DNA from: Streptomyces sp. ML-6
GTDB lineage: Bacteria > Actinomycetota > Actinomycetes > Streptomycetales > Streptomycetaceae
DNA length: 64,000 nucleotides
Direction: 5' to 3'
Assembly (NCBI RefSeq): GCF_030116705.1
Contig: NZ_JAOTIK010000001.1
Span: 3,305,001 to 3,369,000 of the forward strand
Shown here: positions 21,449-31,515 of the stretch, piece after piece
Numbering within the stretch: position 1 is the first letter of the stretch
How the letters are laid out: every line of letters starts with the position of its first letter
Made by a program: the position numbers and the translations under genes
Notes under the pieces: generated by a model
The model's input: only the letters and a program-made list of their open reading frames with translations
Told to the model about the DNA's origin: nothing
Database searches by the model: none

Positions 21449-22170
21449 CAGCCAGCGATGACAGCGGCCACGGTGACGACCGTGGCGGCGGGAGAGACAA
21501 CGGTGGCCGCACGGCCACCGGCAGACGGAGCCGGTCGCTGACCGGCCGGGCGGCGAGTGCCACGACCCTGGTCGGGCTCGCCGCCCTCGGGCTGTTCACC
21601 GCCGGCTGTTCCACCGGCGGGACCGGCACCCGGGACGAGGGCCCGGCCGGCACCCAGCCGATCATGCAGGCCACCCCCAGCGCCGACGCCTCGTCGCCGG
21701 CCCGGCCCCCGCGGGTCGACGCCGTGGCGCTGCTCAAGGGCGACCCCAAGGTCAGCGAGCGGGTCAGGACGGACCTGAAGCCCTGCACCGGCTCCGAGTA
21801 CCCGGTGGACACCTCGTACGGCACCATGACCGGTGGCCCCTCGGCCGATGTCGTGGTGAACGTGATGACCTGCGGGGACTCGGTGGGCGTCGGCACGTAC
21901 GTGTACCGCTCGCGGGGCAGCGGCTCGTACGAGAACGTCTTCGCCATCGAGCAGCCCGCGGTGTACGGCACCATCGACCGCGGCGACCTCGTGGTGACGA
22001 CGCAGGTGTACGGGCAGAAGGACTCGGTCGCCTACCCCTCCGGCGAGGAAGTGATCACCTACCGCTGGACCACCAACCGCTTCACCGAACACGACCGGGT
22101 GCACAACGACTTCAACCGAGCCGTCGGCAACGGGGACCCCGGGCTCTCCGCCGAACCGGCGGAGAACTGA
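21436..22170 (+). CDS. cseA: Lipoprotein CseA, modulator of the SigE pathway
   Basis: The 244-aa protein has a long, charged N-terminal segment, then a hydrophobic core AASATTLVGLAALGLFTAGC with a lipobox ending at the Cys (about residue 58), so it should be lipid-anchored outside the membrane. In S. coelicolor CseA loss raises sigE expression, so it acts as a negative modulator. It has no recognisable catalytic motif. The GTG start at 21436 overlaps sigE. The unusually long pre-lipobox segment (about 40 residues) could mean that a later start is used, but no better codon is evident. Confidence 0.88.
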   Translation: MRGLTASDDSGHGDDRGGGRDNGGRTATGRRSRSLTGRAASATTLVGLAALGLFTAGCSTGGTGTRDEGPAGTQPIMQATPSADASSPARPPRVDAVALLKGDPKVSERVRTDLKPCTGSEYPVDTSYGTMTGGPSADVVVNVMTCGDSVGVGTYVYRSRGSGSYENVFAIEQPAVYGTIDRGDLVVTTQVYGQKDSVAYPSGEEVITYRWTTNRFTEHDRVHNDFNRAVGNGDPGLSAEPAEN

Positions 22171-22180
22171 GAGCTGTTCG

Positions 22181-22885
22181 ATGGCCGAGACCCACGTCCT
22201 GTTCGTCGAGGACGACGACGTCATCCGCGAGGCCACCCAGCTGGCGCTGGAGCGCGACGGCTTCGCGGTCACCGCGATGCCCGACGGACTGTCGGGCCTC
22301 GACGCGTTCCGGGCGAACCGCCCGGACATCGCCCTGCTCGACGTGATGGTGCCGGGGCTGGACGGGGTCAGCCTCTGCCGCCGCATCCGCGACGAGTCGA
22401 CCGTCCCCGTGATCATGCTGTCGGCCCGGGCCGACTCGATCGACGTGGTCCTCGGCCTGGAGGCCGGCGCGGACGACTACGTCACCAAGCCCTTCGACGG
22501 GGCGGTCCTGGTCGCCCGCATCCGGGCCGTGCTGCGCCGCTTCGGCCACGCGTCGGGCGGGCAGCCGGGCAACGGGGAAGCGGAGTCGCAGGCCGTGGGC
22601 GGGGTGCTGGTCTTCGGCGACCTGGAGGTCGACACCGAGGGCATGGCGGTGCACCGCGGCGGCGAGCGGGTGTCGTTGACGCCGACCGAGATGCGGCTGC
22701 TGCTGGAGTTCTCCGCGGCGCCCGGCACGGTCCTCTCCCGCGACAAGCTCCTGGAACGGGTCTGGGACTACGGCTGGGGCGGTGACACCCGGGTCGTGGA
22801 CGTCCATGTGCAGCGGCTGCGCACCAAGATCGGCCAGGACCGGATCGAGACGGTCCGCGGCTTCGGCTACAAGCTGAGGCCATGA
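22181..22885 (+). CDS. cseB: Response regulator CseB (OmpR family)
   Basis: The 234-aa cytoplasmic DNA-binding regulator has a receiver domain (acidic triad EDDD at residues 10-13, phospho-acceptor Asp54 in LLDVMVPG, conserved Lys in VTKPFDG) and a winged-helix OmpR-type output domain with RVWDYGWGGDTRVVDVHVQRLRTKI at the end. In the SigE pathway CseB~P activates the sigE promoter. It starts 10 bp after cseA and overlaps cseC by 4 bases (ATGA), so both are translated from one message. Confidence 0.96.
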   Translation: MAETHVLFVEDDDVIREATQLALERDGFAVTAMPDGLSGLDAFRANRPDIALLDVMVPGLDGVSLCRRIRDESTVPVIMLSARADSIDVVLGLEAGADDYVTKPFDGAVLVARIRAVLRRFGHASGGQPGNGEAESQAVGGVLVFGDLEVDTEGMAVHRGGERVSLTPTEMRLLLEFSAAPGTVLSRDKLLERVWDYGWGGDTRVVDVHVQRLRTKIGQDRIETVRGFGYKLRP

Positions 22886-24348
22886 GGCTGCCGACGCTGC
22901 GGACCGGGGTCCGCTGGAAGATCAGCATCGCGATCGCGGCGGTCGGCGCGCTGACCGCGGTCGCCCTCAGCTTCGTCGTCCACAACGCCGCCCGGGTCTC
23001 GATGCTGGAGAACGCCCGCGAGGTGCAGCTGGAACGGCTGACGCACGCGCAGTTGCTGTACGAGGCGACGAAGCCCCGCAAGGCCGATCCCCGCTTCGGT
23101 GCCAAGCTCAACGACCCGACGATGCCGCGCAGCCTGCGCGCGGAGACCAACCGGAACCGGCGCGCCACCCATGTCGAGGAGCTCGGGAACGGCACCCCCG
23201 ACGTGTGGGCGGCCGTGCCCGTCGGCAACGGCAACGTGCTCTCGCTGCACACCCCGTTCGCGGACCGCAGCGCCACGATCATGAGCGACCTCGACCGGGC
23301 GCTGATCATCGGTTCGGTCTCGGTGGTGTTCGGCGGCTGCGCGCTGGGCGTGCTGATCGGCGGGCAGATCTCGCGCCGGCTGCGCAAGGCGGCGGCCGCG
23401 GCGGGCCGGGTCGCGCAGGGCAACACGGACGTACGGGTCAGGGAGGCCGTCGGCGGGGTCGTCCAGGACGAGACCGATGAGCTGGCCGGTGCCGTGGACG
23501 CGCTGACCGACGCGCTGAACGAGCGGATCGAGGCGGAACGGCGGGTCACCGCGGACATCGCGCACGAGCTGCGCACCCCGGTGACGGGTCTGCTGACGGC
23601 GGCCGAGCTGCTGCCGCCGGGCCGCCCCACGGAGCTGGTGCGGGACCGGGCGCAGGCGATGCGGACCCTCGTCGAGGACGTGCTGGAGGTGGCCCGGCTG
23701 GACAGCGCGTCGGAGCGGGCCGAGCTCCAGGAGATCGCGCTGGGCGAGTTCGTCAGCCGGCGGATCGCGCTGCTGGACCCGGACGTGCAGGTACGGGTCG
23801 TCCACGAGTCCTGGGTCAACACCGACCCGCGCAGGCTGGAGCGCATCCTCGGCAATCTGCTGGGCAACGCCGCCAAGCACGGCGCCACCCCGGTGGAGGT
23901 CACGGTCGAGGGCCGGGTGGTGCGGATCCGCGACCACGGCACCGGGTTCCCGGCGGCGCTGCTGCGCGAGGGGCCGAGCCGGTTCCGTACCGGGAGCAGC
24001 GACCGGGCCGGGCGCGGGCACGGCCTCGGGCTGACGATCGCCGCCGGTCAGGCCCGGGTCCTCGGGGCCCGGCTGACCTTCCGCAACGCGGCGCCCGAAG
24101 GGGCGGCGCAGGGCACGGGCGGGGCGATCGCCGTGCTGTGGCTGCCCGAACACGCGCCGACGAACACCGGCAGCTTCCCGATGCTCCCGCTGGCCGAGCA
24201 GCGCAAGTCCGATGAAGACGACGGGACCGACGGGACGAGGACGAAGAGGACCGGCAGGGCAGGCAAGTCGATCAGGGCGATCAAAGCAGGTAAGGCGGGC
24301 AGGAGCGGCAAGGAGCCGGCCGGCCGGAAGTCGCGGTCCGGCGGCTGA
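22882..24348 (+). CDS. cseC: Sensor histidine kinase CseC
   Basis: The 488-aa membrane kinase senses envelope stress and phosphorylates CseB. It has two membrane helices (about residues 13-33 and 138-160) around an outside sensor domain, a HAMP linker, the phospho-His228 in ADIAHELRTPVTG, an N-box (LGNLLGNAAKHG) and G-boxes (DHGTGFP, GHGLGLTIA). After the ATPase domain there is a distinctive Lys/Arg/Gly-rich basic tail (about residues 445-488) with repeats like IKAGKAGRSGK, whose function I cannot tell. It ends the sigE-cseABC unit. Confidence 0.95.
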   Translation: MRLPTLRTGVRWKISIAIAAVGALTAVALSFVVHNAARVSMLENAREVQLERLTHAQLLYEATKPRKADPRFGAKLNDPTMPRSLRAETNRNRRATHVEELGNGTPDVWAAVPVGNGNVLSLHTPFADRSATIMSDLDRALIIGSVSVVFGGCALGVLIGGQISRRLRKAAAAAGRVAQGNTDVRVREAVGGVVQDETDELAGAVDALTDALNERIEAERRVTADIAHELRTPVTGLLTAAELLPPGRPTELVRDRAQAMRTLVEDVLEVARLDSASERAELQEIALGEFVSRRIALLDPDVQVRVVHESWVNTDPRRLERILGNLLGNAAKHGATPVEVTVEGRVVRIRDHGTGFPAALLREGPSRFRTGSSDRAGRGHGLGLTIAAGQARVLGARLTFRNAAPEGAAQGTGGAIAVLWLPEHAPTNTGSFPMLPLAEQRKSDEDDGTDGTRTKRTGRAGKSIRAIKAGKAGRSGKEPAGRKSRSGG

Positions 24349-24420
24349 CCCGGAGCCGGACGCCGGGCATCTGTCGCCTGTCGTCTGTTGCCGGGCGCCG
24401 GTCAGGGGCCGTACGACGGA

Positions 24421-24454
24421 AGGAGGCTCCCGGGGCGTGCCCCGGGAGCCTCCT
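24421..24454. terminator. Bidirectional terminator-like hairpin after cseC
   Basis: A perfect 15-bp inverted repeat, AGGAGGCTCCCGGGG with loop CGTG and its exact complement, sits between the convergent genes cseC and the MFS pump. A long GC stem without a U-tract is the usual Streptomyces form. Confidence 0.8.
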
Positions 24455-24500
24455 CGTACGACCCGTCACCGGTCTCCGCGCCCGCGCGCGGTGGCGGTCG

Positions 24501-26105
24501 TCAGACGGACTCGGCCTGCCTGGCCCCGGCGGGCGGGACGTCCGCCGGCGACTTGGCCTCCGGGCCCGCCCCGCGCAGCGGCACCTCCTTGACGAAGACC
24601 GAGGCGACCAGCGCGATCACACCGACCGAGGCGGCCACCAGGAACGCGATGTGGGTCCCGGACGAGACCGCGAACTGGTAGGCCTCGCGCACCGCCTCCG
24701 GCAGCTTCGCCAGGCTGTCCGCGTCCAGCTGCGCGGACTGCTGGGTGGCCGCACCGCCGCCGCGGGCCACCATCTCGTCCTGCACCCGGCCGGTGAACAG
24801 CGCGCCCATGATCGCGACGCCGAAGGAGCTGCCGAGCGTGCGGAAGAGGGTGGTCGCGGAGGAGGCGACGCCCATGTCCCGCATCTCCACGCTGTTCTGC
24901 GCGACGAGCATCGTGATCTGCATCAGGAAGCCCATGCCCGCGCCGAGCACCGCCATGTAGACGCCGGAGGTGAGCCGCGTGGTCCCGACGTCCATCCGCG
25001 AGAGCAGGAACAGGCCGGCCACCATCAGGGCGGAGCCCGCGACGGGGAAGACCTTGTACTTGCCGGTGTTGGTGGTGATCCGCCCCGCGACCAGCGAGAC
25101 GACCATCATCGCCAGCAGCATCGGCAGGAGCAGCAGGCCCGAGTTGGTCGCCGACGCGCCCTGGACGGACTGCTGGTACAGGGGCAGGAAGAGCACCGCG
25201 CCGAACATCACGAACCCCGAGATGAAGCCGAGGACGGACATCAGGGTGAAGTTGCGGTTGTGGAAGATGTGCAGCGGCATGATCGGTTCGGCCGCCTTCG
25301 TCTCGACGAAGAGGAAGCCGACGAGCGAGGCGACGCCGATCGCGATGAGCTCCATGATCACGGCGGAGTTCCAGTCGTACTCCGAACCGCCCCAGGTGGT
25401 GACCAGTACGATCGCGGTGATGCCGATGGTCAGCAGCGCCGCGCCGAGGTAGTCGACCTTGACCTCGGTGCGCTCCCGCTTCGGCAGGTGCAGCACGGCG
25501 GTGACCATGGCGAGGGCGACCGCGCCCAGCGGAAGGTTGATGTAGAAGCTCCAGCGCCAGCCGAGGTGGTCGGTGATGGTGCCGCCGACCAGCGGTCCGC
25601 CGATCATGGCGATGGCCATGACGCCGGCCATCATGCCCTGGTACTTGCCGCGCTCACGGGGCGGCACGAGGTCGCCGATGATCGCCATGACGCCGACCAT
25701 CAGGCCGCCCGCGCCGAGCCCCTGGACCGCCCGGAAGCCGATCAGCTGGCCCATGTCCTGGGCCATCCCGCTCAGCACCGAGCCGATCAGGAAGATCACT
25801 ATGGACGTGAGGAAGATGCCCTTGCGTCCGTACAGGTCGCCGAGCTTGCCCCAGATCGGGGTGGCGGCGGCGGTGGCCAGGGTGTACGCGGTGACGACCC
25901 AGGACAAGTGCTCCAGACCGCCGAGGTCGCCGACGATGGTCGGCATGGCCGTGCCGACGATCAGGTTGTCCAGCATGGCGAGCAGCATCGTGATCATCAG
26001 GGCGAGCATCACCACCCGGACGCTGCGTTGCGGCGCCCCGGGCTCCCCCTCCGGACGGTCGGCGCCTGCCGCCTTCCCGTCGGCCGCCTTCTTCAGATCG
26101 GTCAT
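24501..26105 (-). CDS. DHA2-family MFS drug efflux pump (EmrB/QacA type)
   Basis: The 534-aa membrane protein has about 14 hydrophobic helices and MFS motifs: the D-x-x-G motif A region GKLGDLYGRKGIF after TM2, and motif C GPLVGGTITDHLGWRWSFYIN, typical of drug/proton antiporters with 14 helices. It should export hydrophobic or cationic drugs in exchange for protons. The ATG at 26105 has GGGGAG upstream. It is divergent from a TetR regulator; the 129-bp gap holds a large inverted repeat, so the regulator very likely represses the pump. Confidence 0.93.
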   Translation of the reverse strand: MTDLKKAADGKAAGADRPEGEPGAPQRSVRVVMLALMITMLLAMLDNLIVGTAMPTIVGDLGGLEHLSWVVTAYTLATAAATPIWGKLGDLYGRKGIFLTSIVIFLIGSVLSGMAQDMGQLIGFRAVQGLGAGGLMVGVMAIIGDLVPPRERGKYQGMMAGVMAIAMIGGPLVGGTITDHLGWRWSFYINLPLGAVALAMVTAVLHLPKRERTEVKVDYLGAALLTIGITAIVLVTTWGGSEYDWNSAVIMELIAIGVASLVGFLFVETKAAEPIMPLHIFHNRNFTLMSVLGFISGFVMFGAVLFLPLYQQSVQGASATNSGLLLLPMLLAMMVVSLVAGRITTNTGKYKVFPVAGSALMVAGLFLLSRMDVGTTRLTSGVYMAVLGAGMGFLMQITMLVAQNSVEMRDMGVASSATTLFRTLGSSFGVAIMGALFTGRVQDEMVARGGGAATQQSAQLDADSLAKLPEAVREAYQFAVSSGTHIAFLVAASVGVIALVASVFVKEVPLRGAGPEAKSPADVPPAGARQAESV

Positions 26106-26145
26106 TCGGTCCCCACTCCCCCTGCTCCCCTGCACCGGCCCACGG

Positions 26146-26217
26146 ACTTACTTGCCGACCGGCTAGTTGACTACACTGGGGAAAGTAGACTCCTGACTAG
26201 CCGGGCGTCAAGTAAGT
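26146..26217. promoter_or_regulatory. Large inverted-repeat operator between MFS pump and tetR
   Basis: The left arm at 26146-26167 and right arm at 26196-26217 are each 22 bp, and are inverted copies with 20 of 22 matches (both contain ACTTACTTG and CCGGCTAGT in inverted order). The 28-bp spacer is AT-richer and contains TTGACT on the plus strand (26167-26172). The site lies in the divergent region of an efflux pump and a TetR regulator, the usual place for a TetR operator, and may hold two dimers. Confidence 0.8.
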
Positions 26218-26234
26218 TTTCGAGGGAGAGCTTC

Positions 26235-26825
26235 ATGGGCAGCACGCCGCAGCCGCGCCGTGGCAACACGCGTCAGCGCATTCAGGACGTTGCCCTGGAA
26301 CTCTTCGCCGAACAGGGCTACGAGAAGACCTCGCTCCGGGAGATCTCCGAGCGGCTGGATGTGACGAAGGCCGCACTGTATTACCACTTCAAGACCAAGG
26401 AAGACATCCTGATCAGCATCTTCGAGGACCTCGACCGTCCGCTCAGGGAGCTGATCGCCTGGGGCAAGGAGCAGCCCCGCACCCTGGAGACGAAGAAGGA
26501 GATCCTCCAGCGCTACAGCGAGACGCTGAAGGGCGCCGCCCCGCTCTTCCAGTTCGTGCAGGAGAACCAGGCGTCCGTGCGGGAGCTGAGCATCGGCCGG
26601 ACCGTCAAGAAGCGCGTCCTGGACCTGGCCGAGCTGTTCGTGGACCCCGGCGCGTCACTGGCCGACCAGATGCGCTGCTTCACCGCGCTGCTGGCGATGC
26701 ACTCCGGCATGTTCGCCCTCAAGGACGTCGAGGGCAGCGCCGAGGAGAAGCGCGCGGCCGTCCGCGAAGTCGCCTTCGAGCTGATCACCCGGGCGCACTC
26801 CCCGGAAGCGGGGGCCGGGGAGTAG
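26235..26825 (+). CDS. TetR-family repressor, likely of the adjacent efflux pump
   Basis: The 196-aa protein has an N-terminal helix-turn-helix (RQRIQDVALELFAEQGYEKTSLREISERLDVTKAALYYHFKTKEDIL, in parts; residues about 12-58), typical of TetR, and a helical ligand-binding C-terminus. The ATG at 26235 has GGGAGAG upstream. By its divergent position and the inverted repeat in between, it is inferred to repress itself and the MFS pump until an exported drug binds. Downstream lies a 40-bp tandem repeat. Confidence 0.93.
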   Translation: MGSTPQPRRGNTRQRIQDVALELFAEQGYEKTSLREISERLDVTKAALYYHFKTKEDILISIFEDLDRPLRELIAWGKEQPRTLETKKEILQRYSETLKGAAPLFQFVQENQASVRELSIGRTVKKRVLDLAELFVDPGASLADQMRCFTALLAMHSGMFALKDVEGSAEEKRAAVREVAFELITRAHSPEAGAGE

Positions 26826-26858
26826 CGCGGGCGAGGGGCGGGCCCGGGGGTACGGCGC

Positions 26859-26997
26859 GGAGGATACGGGGGCCCGAGCCGACCCGGAAGGTACGGCCCC
26901 GGAGGTACGGGGCCCGAGCCGACCCGGAAGGTACGGCCCCGGAGGTACGGGGCCCGAGCCGACCCGGAAGGTACGGCCCGGGAGGTACGGGCCCGGT
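26859..26997 (+). repeat. 40-bp tandem repeat, about three and a half copies
   Basis: Two perfect 40-bp units occupy 26881-26920 and 26921-26960. A third, slightly altered, runs to about 26997 and a partial one precedes them from about 26859. Each unit consists of two related halves around GGTACGGCCCCGGA and GGTACGGGGCCCGA. The array fills the gap between the convergent TetR gene and M23 peptidase gene. Confidence 0.9.
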
Positions 26998-27030
26998 GGG
27001 CCCAGCAGGCCGGGCCGGGCCGGCCCCGGG

Positions 27031-27747
27031 TCAGACGTTCACGCCCTTCTTGTTCAGGAAGCCGACCGGGTTGACCGCGGAGCCGTAGTCGGCGGTGTGC
27101 CGGATCTCGAAGTGCAGGTGCGGGCCGCTGGAGTTGCCGGTGTTACCGGAGAGCGCGATCTTCTCGCCGGTCTTCACGGCCTCGCCGACGCGCACCTCGA
27201 TCTTCGACAGGTGGGCGTACTGCGAGTACGTACCGTTGGCGTGCTTGATCACGACGGCGTTGCCGTACGCGGGACCGTCGCCGCCGCCGTTCGGGCCGGC
27301 CTTCACGACGGTGCCGCCGTGCGCGGCCCCGACCTCGGTGCCGACCGGCACGGCGAAGTCCTGGCCGGAGTGCTTGTGGGCCCAGCGGCTGCCGTCGTTG
27401 CCGAAGCTCGCGCTGAGCTCGTAGCGGTCCACCGGGGCCGACCAGCCGTGGGCCTTCTTCAGGTCGGCCTTCTTCGCCGCGGCCGCCTTCTTCGCCGCCT
27501 CCTTGGCCGCGGCGGCCTTCTTGGCCGCCGCCTTGCCCTGCACGGCCGCCTGCTCGGCGACCGACGCGGCTGCGGGGGCGCCGGTCAGCTCCGCGAGGTT
27601 CAGCCCCGGGGCACCCGCCGTGCCGGCCGCGAACGCAGCGCCCGCGCCGAGGACCATCGACGTGCCCAGACCGGCCACCACGACGGCACCACGGACACGG
27701 GACAGGGACGGGCGGCGGGAGTGCTGGAACGGGACGCGCTTCGACAT
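27031..27747 (-). CDS. Secreted M23-family peptidase (LytM type)
   Basis: The 238-aa protein has a basic N-terminus with a signal peptide (hydrophobic AVVVAGLGTSMVLGAGAAFA, about residues 20-40), an Ala/Lys-rich helical linker (AAKKAAAAKEAAKKAAAAK, around residues 75-100) and a zinc peptidase domain with HSGQDF (His and Asp ligands) and HLHFEIR (final His ligands). It should cut peptidoglycan cross-bridges outside the cell. The ATG at 27747 has GGAGGA upstream. In its leader two short hairpins are visible (CCCGG..CCGGG and CCAG..CTGG) but no riboswitch match. Confidence 0.92.
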   Translation of the reverse strand: MSKRVPFQHSRRPSLSRVRGAVVVAGLGTSMVLGAGAAFAAGTAGAPGLNLAELTGAPAAASVAEQAAVQGKAAAKKAAAAKEAAKKAAAAKKADLKKAHGWSAPVDRYELSASFGNDGSRWAHKHSGQDFAVPVGTEVGAAHGGTVVKAGPNGGGDGPAYGNAVVIKHANGTYSQYAHLSKIEVRVGEAVKTGEKIALSGNTGNSSGPHLHFEIRHTADYGSAVNPVGFLNKKGVNV

Positions 27748-28481
27748 GGGCGGGAATCCTCCAGGAACGACTGGTCCCGGCGCTCCGGCCGGGCTGGCCA
27801 TCCCTTGGTAACCCCCACCCCCACTTCCACTCAAACACCCCATCTACGAACAAAAGCCGTATGTGGCACATCGGAAATTCGCCCGCACCCGCCGGGCCCA
27901 CCCCCCGCTCGCGACCGTCGAAAGCCTTGCCGCGAACAGGTTCGGCCTCCACTTCCAAACCGCCCGAACGGACGGATGCCAGCGATCCGGCCCCCTGCCC
28001 CTCCGGGGTCGGACACCCGCGCCGCCCCGGCCCCGAAGCCCCCCGCCCCGGACCCGGCGCCTCCTCCTACCGCCGCTAGTAGGCCCGGAACGGGCTGTGC
28101 GCCTTGTCACCGCCGGTGGGCCGGAGGCCTGTCCGTTTCAGGACCTTCGGCCCGGCCCCTGGCTGGGGTGACGGAACCAGCTCGGTTCCACCAGGGGGAA
28201 CAGGACCATGACCCGTGACACCGCAGGCACCAGCGACTCCGGCGGGTCCGCGAACGGAACGGCACACCCTCCCGCGCCCGCCCGGCCCTCGGGGCCCGGC
28301 CGACGGTCGGCCGGGCCCCGAGGGCCGGGTGGGCCGGATGCCGGAGTCCGGCCGGGCCCTGCTGCTGGTCGACGACCTGGCCGAGGTCCCGGCCGAGGGC
28401 CGCGAGCAGGCGCACCAGCGGCTCCCCCGCCCCCTGACCCCGCCCCACGCCGGAAAAGGGGCTGCCCCGCCCCACGCCGGA
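27748..28481. other. Long non-coding stretch between M23 peptidase and clpC
   Basis: The total gap to clpC is 811 bp, long for this genome. It includes the M23 leader and promoter near 27750-27880 (the AT-richest part, around ACGAACAAAAGCCGTATG). A weak plus-strand reading from ATG 28208 has the ribosome-site-like word AGGGGGAACAGGACC upstream, and the neighbouring frame contains a plausible peptide patch ALLLVDDLAEVPAEGREQA at about 28356-28412. The two pieces are in different frames, so at most this is a decayed small gene. I do not call a CDS. Confidence 0.4.
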
Positions 28482-28495
28482 AAAGGGGCTGCCCC
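28442..28495. repeat. 27-bp tandem duplication at the clpC terminator
   Basis: A 27-bp segment running from GCCCCACGCCGG to GGCTGCCCC occurs twice in a row (28442-28468 and 28469-28495). The second copy runs into the left arm of the clpC terminator, so part of the terminator foot is duplicated. Confidence 0.85.
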
Positions 28496-28524
28496 GGACC
28501 GTTCGCACGGTCCGGGGCAGCCCC
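28485..28524 (-). terminator. Intrinsic terminator of clpC
   Basis: A perfect 18-bp stem with the loop TCGC lies 35 bases below the clpC stop; on the minus strand it is followed by TTTT (28481-28484). This is one of the strongest terminator structures of the window. Confidence 0.9.
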
Positions 28525-28558
28525 CTTCAGTCGCTCAGCTCGGCTCGGCGGCGGAGCC

Positions 28559-31087
<2,529 letters not shown>

Positions 31088-31290
31088 CGTTAATCGCTCC
31101 TCAGAGCGGTCAGGCAGTTAGGGGTCGGTCCCCTCCCTGTCCTTCCGCAGCTTAGTCCCGCAAGCGGGGACCGCTCATTCCAACTGCCGACACCGTCCTT
31201 GGCCTCCTGCCCCGAACGCCGACAACTTCTCCAACCCGATGGTGCGAGACGATGTTCCCGCAGGCCAGGCAGATACCCCTTTCGCCAGTA

Positions 31291-31304
31291 CGCCGATGGC
31301 GAAC
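31291..31304 (-). promoter_or_regulatory. ClgR-type box 1 upstream of clpC
   Basis: Read on the minus strand this is GTTCGC-CATCG-GCG, an exact match to the GTTCGC-N5-GCG motif reported for the Streptomyces activator ClgR. It lies about 204-217 bp upstream of the clpC start codon and also forms part of a wider TTCGCC-N11-GGCGAA palindrome (31281-31303). Confidence 0.7.
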
Positions 31305-31396
31305 GTGAGACGCCCGAACCTGCGTGTCGTCCCTCCCCACTAGGGATGTCTTACCCGCAATTACAGACAGTCCATGCGGCGCGTGCCGGTTCCCTC

Positions 31397-31410
31397 CGCT
31401 ACGGGCGAAC
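31397..31410 (-). promoter_or_regulatory. ClgR-type box 2 upstream of clpC
   Basis: Read on the minus strand this is GTTCGC-CCGTA-GCG, a second exact GTTCGC-N5-GCG match, 106 bp from the first and about 310-323 bp upstream of clpC. It lies closer to the divergent SCO3374-family gene and could serve either direction. Confidence 0.6.
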
Positions 31411-31515
31411 ATCTTCGCGCTCCCGAATACGCCCCTACGCCCCCATCCCGGACACATTGCGCACCCGGCGGTGAACTCTGCGTAACCCCCGGGGCCTCCG
31501 GGCCGTTCTTCCGGC

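Larger units (their letters stand above)
31088..31515. other. Divergent clpC/SCO3374 intergenic region
   Basis: This 428-bp gap holds the clpC leader and promoter, two ClgR-type boxes and probably the promoter of the SCO3374-family gene. A palindrome GCGAA-CATC-TTCGC (31405-31418) overlaps the second box. No additional gene is visible. Confidence 0.6.

Noticed and set aside
26821..27000. A CRISPR array
   Set aside because: The 40-bp units are directly adjacent with no spacers, so this is a tandem repeat.
27748..27880. A c-di-AMP (ydaO) riboswitch in front of the M23 peptidase
   Set aside because: Such riboswitches often precede wall hydrolase genes in Streptomyces, but I cannot find the conserved core here; only two short hairpins are present.
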